Assembly: GCA_019136035.1 (NCBI GenBank)
Contig: JAGVUW010000803.1
Coordinates: 1-5,297 of the forward strand
Length of the DNA: 5,297 bases
Direction of reading: 5' to 3'
Origin: Verrucomicrobiota bacterium
Lineage (GTDB): Bacteria; Verrucomicrobiota; Lentisphaeria; Oligosphaerales; JAFGRS01
The position numbers and the translations under genes are program-made. The stretch's first letter is position 1, and every line of letters begins with the position of its first letter. The notes under the pieces were generated by a model. That model was given only the letters and a program-made list of their open reading frames with translations. It made no database searches and was not told where the DNA came from. Positions 1-4,827 of this stretch are shown in pieces.

Positions 1-1122
1 CATCATGGTCTGTCCGCCCATCATGCCGCAGGCGTAGAGGCCGTCCTCGACGCCGGCGAAGAGCGCCTCGCGGGTCAGGGGCCCGGGCTCGATGGCGGTG
101 TTGGTCATGCGCACGATGGGGACGTGCCCGCGGCCGATGGCGCGGGCGTTGCCGGTGGGCGCCTCGCCCATCTTGGCGGCGGTCTCGAGGGAGTGCAGGT
201 GGCCCGCCAGGACGCCGCCGCGGATGAGGTCGGTGCGCTGCGTCGGAGTGCCCTCGTCGTCGAACGCCTGGGTACCGACGAGGCGGCCGAGGCGGCCGTC
301 GTCGACGATGCTCAGTTCCTTCACGCCCATGGGCCGGCCGATGGCCATCAGATCGCGCATCTTCGGGTTCTCGTAGAGGAAGTCGGCCTCGCTGAGATGC
401 CCGAAGGCCTCATGAGCGAAGACCCCGGCGAAGTCCTGTCGCAGGACGACCGTGGTCCGCCCGCCGGCGGCCTGGGGGGCACGCAGGAGGGCCGCGGCGC
501 GCTCGGCGACCTCGCGGGCCACCGCCTCGCGCGAACGCACCACCGCGAAGTCGACCGCCGAGGAGTAGCTCTCGCTGGCACGCTGGACCTGGCCATCGGC
601 GCCGGCCACCGCCGCGAGGTAGAGCACCACGCGCGGGCGCTCCTCGGTGAAGCAGACGCCGCGGCTCGAGGCGAAATGCACCGTCCGAAAGTGCTCCGAG
701 TAGCTGACCATGCTGCTCTGGATCGCCGGATCGGCCTTGAGGATGATGTCGTTGTAGGCCGTGATCAGAGCCAGCTTCTCGTCGAAACTCACCCCGCGGA
801 AGTCCTCCCGCAGGACGGCCTCGACCCGGTGCTGACCGGGCGCCGCGCCCTCCGCCAGGCGGGTGCGGTCCTGCGCCACCACCGCCGCGTTGGCGCAGGC
901 CTCGGCGACATGGCCATCAAGGTCCTCCAGGGTGTCGAAGACGCTCTGGCCCCAGCCGCCACGGACACAGGCGCGCACCACGCCCCCCTGGAAGAGGCTC
1001 GAGCCGACATCCTCGAGTTCGCGGCCGCGGTAGGCAATGGCCTGGCGGTCGCTGGTCTCGAAGCGGATGTCGGCGTAGTCGGCGCGGGCCTTGCCCACAG
1101 CGCCCAGAAGCCTGTCGTTCAT
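1..1122 (-). CDS. tldD: TldD-type zinc metallopeptidase (partial, C-terminus outside window)
   Basis: The 374 visible residues run in frame to the window edge, and family members are about 450-480 residues, so roughly the last 100 are missing. Residues 237-242 are HEAFGH, the HExxxH zinc signature that marks the catalytic TldD partner rather than PmbA/TldE. It is preceded by VVLRQDFAGVFA and followed by LSEAD, both typical of the family, and residues 288-295 read DDEGTPTQ, another family signature. The Cys zinc ligand expected near the C-terminus lies outside the window. In characterised systems TldD and TldE form a cytosolic protease that trims unfolded or leader peptides, as in microcin B17 maturation and CcdA degradation. 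A TldE/PmbA gene might follow beyond coordinate 1, but this is not seen. The ATG at 1122 is chosen because a GGAGG lies 10 nt upstream and the N-terminal strand/helix pattern starts there. The long plus-strand frame covering the same bases is an antisense shadow of GC-rich coding DNA. Family call is firm; the physiological substrate is unknown. Confidence 0.93.
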   Translation of the reverse strand, partial: MNDRLLGAVGKARADYADIRFETSDRQAIAYRGRELEDVGSSLFQGGVVRACVRGGWGQSVFDTLEDLDGHVAEACANAAVVAQDRTRLAEGAAPGQHRVEAVLREDFRGVSFDEKLALITAYNDIILKADPAIQSSMVSYSEHFRTVHFASSRGVCFTEERPRVVLYLAAVAGADGQVQRASESYSSAVDFAVVRSREAVAREVAERAAALLRAPQAAGGRTTVVLRQDFAGVFAHEAFGHLSEADFLYENPKMRDLMAIGRPMGVKELSIVDDGRLGRLVGTQAFDDEGTPTQRTDLIRGGVLAGHLHSLETAAKMGEAPTGNARAIGRGHVPIVRMTNTAIEPGPLTREALFAGVEDGLYACGMMGGQTMM

Positions 1123-1132
1123 CGAGGCGGTG

Positions 1133-1137
1133 CCTCC
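1133..1137 (-). promoter_or_regulatory. Ribosome binding site of tldD
   Basis: The minus strand reads GGAGG here, 10 nt before the ATG at 1122. It fixes the start of the TldD protein. Confidence 0.75.
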
Positions 1138-1168
1138 GGCTGCAGCAGCGGGCCCCACGGCCCGGTCC

Positions 1169-1186
1169 CCGGCGCACGAGCGCCGG
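1169..1186 (-). repeat. Perfect 7-bp hairpin in the tldD leader
   Basis: The plus strand reads ccggcgc-acga-gcgccgg, a perfect 7-bp stem with a 4-nt loop, ending 32 nt before the tldD Shine-Dalgarno. It lies at the same side of repeat module A as the longer hairpin at 4103-4124 does in the second repeat region, so it is probably part of that element rather than a stand-alone terminator. There is no T-tract after it on the minus strand. Confidence 0.55.
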
Positions 1187-1197
1187 ACAGAACACCA

Positions 1198-1215
1198 CGA
1201 AACATCGCTCGCCAC
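1198..1215 (-). repeat. Dispersed repeat module A, copy 1
   Basis: The 18-nt string cgaaacatcgctcgccac (plus strand) is found identically at 3941-3958, and 15 of its first 16 bases recur at 4134-4149. Here it sits 4 nt before the 75-bp repeat on the plus strand. The A-to-B spacing is 14 nt here and 13 nt in the second locus, so A and B belong to one longer composite element. Confidence 0.8.
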
Positions 1216-1219
1216 GTCT

Positions 1220-1294
1220 GCTGGAGCGCGAGTGTCCACAGACGCGAACGCGTCCACGAGCCGCAACGGCGGCAACAGCACCGCACCCCGGTCG
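1220..1294 (-). repeat. 75-bp direct repeat (module B plus tail), copy 1
   Basis: This stretch is identical over 75 bp to 1311-1385, with start-to-start spacing of 91 bp and a 16-nt intervening segment (1295-1310). It contains the near-palindrome gacgcg-aa-cgcgtc at 1241-1254. A copy diverged by about 9 substitutions in 64 bp lies at 3963-4026. Short frames crossing these copies share translated strings such as LVDAFASVDTR, but this reflects DNA repetition and there is no good start or RBS. The perfect identity suggests recent duplication or conversion. Confidence 0.95.
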
Positions 1295-1310
1295 ATCGAT
1301 CGCACCATGC

Positions 1311-1385
1311 GCTGGAGCGCGAGTGTCCACAGACGCGAACGCGTCCACGAGCCGCAACGGCGGCAACAGCACCGCACCCCGGTCG
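1311..1385 (-). repeat. 75-bp direct repeat (module B plus tail), copy 2
   Basis: Perfect copy of 1220-1294, with its palindrome at 1332-1345. Unlike copy 1 it is not followed on the minus strand by module A: the sequence passes into the 16-nt spacer and then copy 1. The pair looks like a 91-bp tandem duplication whose second unit is incomplete. It lies between the kinase stop at 1467 and the tldD start at 1122, so it would fall in the tldD leader or upstream of its promoter. Confidence 0.95.
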
Positions 1386-1442
1386 CTCACACGAGACGAT
1401 GGGACAAGGTGCCACCACGGCGCCTGAAGTCAATGCCGGGAC

Positions 1443-1459
1443 CGGCCTTTTCCAGGCCG
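1443..1459 (-). terminator. Weak hairpin just after the kinase stop
   Basis: The minus strand reads CGGCC-TGGAAAA-GGCCG, a 5-bp stem and 7-nt loop starting 7 nt after the kinase stop codon. There is no T-run after it, so termination is only a guess. The rest of 1386-1442 shows no clear feature apart from a TTGACT hexamer (minus strand, 1428-1433) with no convincing -10 partner. Confidence 0.22.
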
Positions 1460-1466
1460 CCGCGGC

Positions 1467-2428
1467 TCACAGGTCGCCGGTGGCGCTCCCGGAGGGCTCG
1501 ACCGGTATGGCGATGGTACCGCCACCCATCGGCAGCCGCGGCGGCGGGGCGTCCTGCAGATAGAGACCGGAGAAGTGCTTGCGGAGGTACGCCTCCAGGG
1601 TCACCACGGTCGGCCCGTAGCCCTGATGGTAGATGCAGTACTCCAGCTCGTAGGCGAGCCGGTCGCTGGCCGGGTAGCGCTGCTCGGGGTCGCGCTGCAG
1701 CATGCGCTCGAGGATGGCGCGGACCGGCGCGCTGATGCCCGGGTCGAGGGCCTCCCAGTCGACCCAGCCGGCGCGGGCCGCCTCGCCTCGAAGAGGACCA
1801 GCCCGAGCGAGTAGATGTCCGAGCGGCCGTCGACCTGACCCGAGGTCGCCTGCTCAGGCGACATGTACGAGCGTTTGCCACCGCGCGTCGCCACCGCCTG
1901 CGTGGCGGCCTTGGCAATGCCAAAATCGCCGAGCTTCGGCAGGCCCTCGGTCGTGATCAGGATGTTGTTCGGACAGACATCGCGATGGACGATGTTCAGC
2001 GGCAGGCCGGAACGCCCGACGCGGGTGTGGGCGTAGGCCAGGCCGCGGGCAATGCGGCTGACAATGAAGACCGCCAGCTCCTCCGGGACGCGCGTGTGCG
2101 TGGCGGCGGTGAGGCGGATGAACTCGGCCAGGGTCAGGCCGCTGATGTACTCCATGACGATGTAGTAGCCATGCCGCTTGGAGAAGCCGAACTGGTAGAT
2201 CTGGACGATGTTCTCGTGGACCAGATCGGCGACCAGCTTGGCCTCCTGGATGAAGAGGTCGACGAAGCGCTGGTCTGCACTGAACTCCGGCAGGATGGTC
2301 TTGATGGCAACGCGCTTCTCGAAGCCGGCAGCGCCGACCTGGCGGGCCTCGTAGACCGAGCCCATGCCGCCGGCCGCAATGGTGCGGACGACGCGGAAGA
2401 CGACGTTGTCTTCGAGGGTCTTGAGCAT
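1467..2428 (-). pseudogene. Hanks-type Ser/Thr protein kinase, frame broken within the C-lobe
   Basis: Reading from the ATG at 2428 the frame encodes a eukaryotic-like kinase. It shows a glycine loop IAAGGMGSVY (17-26), VAIK with Lys43, helix-C Glu62, HRDVCPNN (148-155), DFG (168-170), SPEQ (190-193) and DIYSLGLVLFE (204-214). It then derails and stops at 1601. The correct continuation is in another frame from about 1786 to the stop at 1467: GEAARAGWVDWEALDP, PVRAILERMLQRDPEQRY, then a tail of about 60 residues. From LFE to LERML there are roughly 20 residues, where other kinases have about 38-40, so about 50 nt seem to be missing. The junction is the short repeat GAGGCGAGGCG, which suits slippage. 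No other stop interrupts either part. No membrane helix or sensor domain is visible, so the product would be cytosolic. In the catalytic loop Cys replaces the usual Lys. Either a recent pseudogene or an assembly error. Confidence 0.85.
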
Positions 2429-2439
2429 GGCACCGCGAA

Positions 2440-2444
2440 CTCCT
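2440..2444 (-). promoter_or_regulatory. Ribosome binding site of the kinase
   Basis: The minus strand reads AGGAG 11 nt before the ATG at 2428, slightly long spacing. It favours this start over the in-frame start at 2626, whose extra 66 residues would be Arg/Pro/Ala-rich translation of the palindromic intergenic region and of the oxidoreductase 3' end. Confidence 0.55.
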
Positions 2445-2476
2445 CGCCCCCGGCGCGATGGGACCGTCGGCACTCC

Positions 2477-2508
2477 CGACCGTCGCGACCGCGCGGTCGC
2501 GACGGTCG
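2477..2508. repeat. 32-bp perfect palindrome between oxidoreductase and kinase
   Basis: The arms cgaccgtcgcgacc and ggtcgcgacggtcg flank a self-complementary gcgc centre, so all 32 bp are symmetric. It lies 66 nt past the oxidoreductase stop and 49 nt before the kinase start. Half of the left arm (gaccgtcg) occurs again at 2462-2469. It could form an RNA hairpin in a readthrough transcript, a cruciform, or a dimeric protein-binding site. No T-tract follows on either strand. Confidence 0.85.
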
Positions 2509-2511
2509 CGG

Positions 2512-2549
2512 CCCGAGCGCCGGGGTGCCGTCCCCCGCCGGCGCTCGGG
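2512..2549 (-). terminator. 12-bp-stem hairpin after the oxidoreductase stop
   Basis: cccgagcgccgg and ccggcgctcggg are perfect complements separated by a 14-nt loop, beginning 24 nt after the oxidoreductase stop. The position suits a 3' stabilising or terminating hairpin. The lack of a T-run means intrinsic termination is uncertain, and the two adjacent hairpins may instead separate or attenuate transcription into the kinase. Confidence 0.5.
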
Positions 2550-2573
2550 GTCAGAGTCCGCCCCCGGCCGCCG

Positions 2574-3589
2574 TCAGGCCAGGCGCACGCGGGCGCCGTC
2601 GCGGCGGGCGCTGCGGATCTCGGCACGCACCACGCGCACCGTGTCGCGGGCGCTCTCGGGGGTGACGATCTGCAGCGGGCGACCCTTGCGGATGCAGTCG
2701 AAGAAGTAGACCTGCTCGAGGAAGTAGCCGCTGGCCGACGAGATGTTCAGGCCGCTCTGGATCTCGCCGAGCGGCTGGGGCAGCTCGGGAGTCTCCGGCT
2801 CGCCGCCGGTGTACAGCTTCAGGGTCGGCGCCTGCCGGTTGCTGTACTCGATGACCGCCTTCTCGAAGACAGCACGGTAGCTCATGGTGAAGGGGAAGTG
2901 CGCCGGGCAGTCGGCACTGCCCTCGGCCGAGACCGCCAGATCGCGGCCATGGTAGAGGTAGCGCGTGAACGAGTGGATGATACCGCCGTCGGTGCGCGCG
3001 TCCTTCTCGACGCCGAAGGACTGCACCGCGTCGGGCAGGCCCAGCAGCCAGAGGGTCAGGTCGGTGTCGTGGATGTGGCGGTCGAAGATCTGCATGCCGC
3101 CGCGCTGTTCATCGAGGAACCAGCGCTCGAAGCCGATGGAGACGCCGCCGACGCGGGTCATGCTCAGGCTCTGCAAAGCGCCGAAACGGCCCGAATCGAT
3201 GGCCTGCTTGAGGTAGGAGTACTCGGGCCAGAAGCGCAGGACCTGGCCGACCGCCAGGTGGCGGCCCTGCCGACGCGCCGCCGCGATCATGGCGTCGCAC
3301 TCGCGCGCCGTCAGGCCCATCGGCTTCTCTGCGCTCCGGCGTTCAGAGCCCGGATGCTCAGGGGCGCGTGGAGGTACGTCGGCGCACAGACGAAGATGAC
3401 GTCGGCCACGCCGGCGTCGATCAGCGCCTCGCCACTGTCGTACGTCGCCACGCCGAGGTCCTTGCTGGCTCGGGCGCGAAGCTCCTCCTGAACATCGGCC
3501 ACCGCCACCAGCGTGATGCCGTCGTGCTTGCCGACCAACTGGGCGTGCATCCGACCCATGTTGCCGTAGCCGCAAAGTCCGACCTTCAT
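2574..3589 (-). pseudogene. Gfo/Idh/MocA-family NAD(P)-dependent oxidoreductase, broken by an internal deletion
   Basis: Frame one (3589 to a stop at 3311) gives a Rossmann domain: MKVGLCGYGNMGRMH with GxGxxG at 7-12, and VAVAD with Asp32 at the end of strand 2, where an acidic residue usually binds the adenosine ribose. VIFVCAPTYLHAPLSIRALN leads to Ala86. A second frame then takes over at about 3329 with EKPMGLTARECDAMI, carrying the family's catalytic Lys. It continues with GQVLRFWPEY, DRHIHDTDLTLWLLG and the C-terminal barrel to the stop at 2574. Relatives read AG-x-H-V-x-C/V-E-K-P. Here only CA remains between the Ala86 codon and Glu, so 10 nt encoding HVxx appear lost. Restored, the protein would be about 341 residues, normal for the family. 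Such enzymes oxidise or reduce sugars, inositols and related polyols; the substrate cannot be told. No further stops are present, so the lesion is recent or an assembly error. Confidence 0.88.
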
Positions 3590-3598
3590 GCCACCAGA

Positions 3599-3603
3599 CC
3601 TCC
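3599..3603 (-). promoter_or_regulatory. Ribosome binding site of the oxidoreductase
   Basis: The minus strand reads GGAGG 9 nt before the ATG at 3589. It selects this start over the long upstream extension, which would translate the non-coding repeat region. Confidence 0.75.
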
Positions 3604-3607
3604 ATCT

Positions 3608-3664
3608 CAGCACAGGATTGGCCGCAGCGGCCGCGGGAGAGGCCCCGCCGACGTGCGGTGCTGA
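3608..3664 (-). promoter_or_regulatory. Possible folded leader of the oxidoreductase mRNA
   Basis: tcagcac-type segments at 3607-3613 and 3658-3664 are perfect 7-bp complements closing a 44-nt loop, and a smaller ggccg-cag-cggcc hairpin (3620-3632) sits inside. The proximal side ends only 3 nt from the Shine-Dalgarno. If transcription starts near 3663, the first bases of the mRNA would pair next to the RBS. No known riboswitch class is recognised. Confidence 0.3.
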
Positions 3665-3668
3665 CCCT

Positions 3669-3696
3669 AGGATAGTCGCCGGCCACACGAAAACAA
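3669..3696 (-). promoter_or_regulatory. Candidate sigma-70-like promoter of the oxidoreductase
   Basis: On the minus strand TTGTTT (3696-3691) and TATCCT (3674-3669) are separated by 16 nt, with an A/T-richer patch around them that stands out in GC-rich DNA. The start would be about 3662, giving a leader of about 70 nt. The -35 matches the consensus poorly. Confidence 0.35.
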
Positions 3697-3715
3697 GAGG
3701 CCGCCGCCGGCGGAC

Positions 3716-3743
3716 AGGGCTGATCGAAAACCGCGTCAGCCCT
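3716..3743 (-). repeat. 8-bp inverted repeat upstream of the promoter
   Basis: agggctga and tcagccct are perfect complements around a 12-nt loop. On the minus strand it ends 20 nt before the candidate -35, so it may terminate transcription from upstream or bind a regulator. It begins the run of hairpins that fills 3716-4220. Confidence 0.45.
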
Positions 3744-3751
3744 CACCCGGC

Positions 3752-3766
3752 CACCCTGGAGGGGTG
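3752..3766 (-). repeat. caccc-N5-gggtg hairpin
   Basis: caccc-tggag-gggtg forms a 5-bp stem. The core caccctggaggggtg closely resembles caccctgaagggggtg at 3830-3845 and gccctgaaagggc at 4178-4190, so these look like related small stem-loops. Confidence 0.45.
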
Positions 3767-3777
3767 TAAGATCGTAG

Positions 3778-3807
3778 CCGGGGGTCGCGCGAAAGCACGA
3801 CCCCCGG
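3778..3807 (-). repeat. Strong 10- to 13-bp hairpin with strand-biased pairing
   Basis: ccgggggtcg and cgacccccgg are perfect 10-bp arms. Inside them lies one non-Watson-Crick position, then gc-gaaa-gc. That position is C opposite A in a plus-strand RNA but U opposite G in a minus-strand RNA, which would give a continuous 13-bp stem. Short outer complements cgtag (3773-3777) and ctacg (3825-3829) could close a larger domain. No named RNA family is recognised. Confidence 0.65.
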
Positions 3808-3828
3808 AAACGCGAACCCACGAACTAC

Positions 3829-3846
3829 GCACCCTGAAGGGGGTGC
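3829..3846 (-). repeat. gcaccc-N6-gggtgc hairpin
   Basis: A perfect 6-bp stem, gcaccc-tgaagg-gggtgc, related in sequence to the stem-loop at 3752-3766. The two flank the strong hairpin at 3778-3807. The following bases 3847-3940 show no clear feature beyond short GC palindromes. Confidence 0.45.
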
Positions 3847-3940
3847 CAGAAACGGACTTCCAGACAGCCCTCGCGAGCGAACCCGCCCGGGCGCCAGGCT
3901 ACAGCGGAGTCTCCGGCGTCGTGCGCCAAATGTGGCCAGG

Positions 3941-4026
3941 CGAAACATCGCTCGCCACCGGTGTGGAACGCGAGTGTCCACAGACGCGTACGCGTCCACG
4001 AGCCGCGATGGCATCGACAGCACCAC
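3941..4026 (-). repeat. Diverged copy of the A+B composite repeat
   Basis: Bases 3941-3958 equal module A at 1198-1215. Bases 3963-4026 match 1221-1284 with about 9 substitutions in 64 bp, about 86% identity. One of the changes turns the near-palindrome gacgcgaacgcgtc into the perfect 14-bp palindrome gacgcgtacgcgtc (3983-3996), leaving the arms intact. The order and orientation of A and B are the same as upstream of tldD, with one nucleotide less between them. Confidence 0.85.
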
Positions 4027-4082
4027 GACGCGATGTCTCCTACGAGCCAGATCCCCGACGCGCGAAGGCCGGCTGGAGGTGT

Positions 4083-4102
4083 CATGCGCATCCTTGCGCA
4101 TG
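4083..4102 (-). repeat. 8-bp hairpin, first of an abutting pair
   Basis: catgcgca-tcct-tgcgcatg is a perfect 8-bp stem with a 4-nt loop. The next hairpin starts at the very next base, 4103, so two stems could stack coaxially. The intervening region 4027-4082 shows nothing clear. Confidence 0.6.
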
Positions 4103-4124
4103 TCCCGGCGCCCAGGCGCCGGGA
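4103..4124 (-). repeat. 10-bp hairpin, second of an abutting pair
   Basis: tcccggcgcc and ggcgccggga are perfect 10-bp arms around two bases (an 8-bp stem with a 6-nt loop is the realistic RNA form). It precedes module A (4134-4149) by 9 nt, as the hairpin 1169-1186 precedes module A copy 1 by 11 nt. Both are joined to A by an agaacac segment, so the hairpin is part of the dispersed element. Confidence 0.65.
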
Positions 4125-4133
4125 AGAACACGG

Positions 4134-4149
4134 CGAAACACCGCTCGCC
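4134..4149 (-). repeat. Dispersed repeat module A, copy 3
   Basis: cgaaacaccgctcgcc matches the first 16 bases of module A at 1198 and 3941 with one C/T difference. Here no module B follows, so this is an orphan A with its hairpin on the other side. Confidence 0.65.
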
Positions 4150-4177
4150 GCGCCTCCCCGCAGGCCGCCGTCCTGGC

Positions 4178-4220
4178 GCCCTGAAAGGGCATCATTCATC
4201 AGTCCAGGGCAACGCCCCGG
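4178..4220 (-). repeat. Two-hairpin structured repeat-like element
   Basis: gccct-gaa-agggc (4178-4190) is followed after 13 nt by ccagggc-aac-gccccgg (4204-4220). In the second stem the only imperfect pair is A opposite C on the plus strand but U opposite G on the minus strand, again favouring minus-strand RNA. The minus-strand translation GRCPGL resembles spurious peptides I recall from dispersed repeats in planctomycete-like genomes. That recollection is unverified and needs a database search. Confidence 0.5.
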
Positions 4221-4541
4221 GAAATCAGGCTCTTCCGGCAACTGCGTACTCCAAGGGGGTCCATCTCGCCTGCGCGGTCCTGGCCTTCAGTGACCAGGCA
4301 AGTACTGCGTCGCTGGCCATGCCGGAATCCCGGACGCATCGCGTGTCTCCGGAGCCCTTTCATGGGCGGGTACATAGACCCGGATGGCTATGCGAACAAG
4401 AGTGCTAACGCCCCCTCGGCGTTGGGGATACGGAACCCGCAGTCGTCGGCGCCAGCGGATGAGATGCCGGCCCGGCCGGGCGGTCCAGTTCCCGGGATCA
4501 GCTCAGAGAGGCGCACGAGCCAGCGCCGCCGGTGTGGACAG
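4221..4541. other. Gene-free stretch, no confident feature
   Basis: No frame here has a good start, RBS or recognisable protein. Visible structure is limited to short inverted repeats: cctgg/ccagg around 4273-4296, the terminator-like stem at 4407-4423, and a 12-bp palindrome gcccggccgggc at 4470-4481. It is the 3' flank of the small membrane gene at 4542 and grades into the repeat mosaic. Confidence 0.4.
4407..4423 (-). terminator. Possible terminator of the small-gene cluster
   Basis: The minus strand reads AACGCC-GAGGG-GGCGTT, a perfect 6-bp stem with a 5-nt loop, followed by a moderately T-containing tail (AGCACTCTTGTT). It lies about 120 nt past the stop at 4542. A nearer 12-bp palindrome at 4470-4481 is an alternative. 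Confidence 0.28.
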
Positions 4542-4769
4542 CTAGCGTGCAAAGAGGGAGACGAGCACATGCAGAACCGTGCAGAGAAGAAGGAACCACC
4601 AGAGTGCTCGGAACAGGCGTGCAGACCAGGATCTGCCCGCAATCCAGATGCCGAACCGAAGCCTGTTTCGTTCTTTCGTCTCAGCCGGAACGTGATATCT
4701 GTAGACCATGAGCAAGGACAGGGGCACAGCACAGAGCGCCAAAAAGACAACCACGGTCGATGAGTCCAT
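4542..4769 (-). CDS. Small two-helix membrane protein, unknown function
   Basis: This 75-residue product starts MDSSTVVVFLALCAVPLSLL. Two hydrophobic stretches, about residues 5-23 and 54-73, are separated by a basic and polar loop (HVPAETKERNRLRFGI, then AGRSWSARLFR). The Lys/Arg-rich loop suggests both ends outside and the loop in the cytoplasm, by the positive-inside rule. A GGGAAGGG stretch lies 7 nt before the ATG. About a third of its codons end in A or T, including AGA and CGA, unlike the near-total G/C ending in the kinase, oxidoreductase and tldD genes, and local GC is about 57%. It follows a 34-codon membrane-like ORF after 58 nt and may share its transcript. I do not recognise the family. 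Overlapping frames on either strand lack this hydrophobic pattern. Coding status is likely but not certain. Confidence 0.6.
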   Translation of the reverse strand: MDSSTVVVFLALCAVPLSLLMVYRYHVPAETKERNRLRFGIWIAGRSWSARLFRALWWFLLLCTVLHVLVSLFAR

Positions 4770-4827
4770 TCGGGCACCCTTCCCGGTTCAGTTCCCGCCG
4801 CCTTGGATCACCGAATCGGCCTCGGAG

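Noticed and set aside
1220..1385. Two direct repeats with a 16-nt spacer as a mini CRISPR array
   Set aside because: 75-bp repeats with a 16-bp spacer and only two units do not fit CRISPR geometry, and no cas gene is present.
917..1433. Minus-strand ORFs sharing the peptide LVDAFASVDTR
   Set aside because: The shared peptide comes from the DNA repeat. The frames overlap tldD, lack RBSs and show no protein-like pattern.
1405..1433. TTGACT as a tldD -35 element
   Set aside because: At 17-nt spacing the -10 position reads ACCTTG, which shares too little with TATAAT to support a promoter call.
124..1563. 479-codon open frame on the plus strand
   Set aside because: It is antisense to tldD and runs through the repeats. 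It is a by-product of G/C-ending codons on the other strand, with no recognisable domain and no RBS.
1765..1800. Programmed -1 frameshift in the kinase
   Set aside because: No slippery heptamer is seen, and the missing C-lobe residues would not be restored by a frameshift. A deletion explains both frame and length.
3590..3821. N-terminal extension of the oxidoreductase second frame up to 3821
   Set aside because: The added residues translate the leader, promoter and hairpin region in the frame used only after the deletion. The real start is the ATG at 3589 with GGAGG.
4496..4545. tRNA-like gatcagctcagagagg stretch
   Set aside because: It resembles a D-arm, but no acceptor stem, anticodon arm or T-loop of the right geometry can be drawn around it.
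4290..4763. 157-codon plus-strand frame opposite the small membrane gene
   Set aside because: It is low complexity, with no RBS or hydrophobic or domain pattern. The minus-strand frame has two clear membrane helices.
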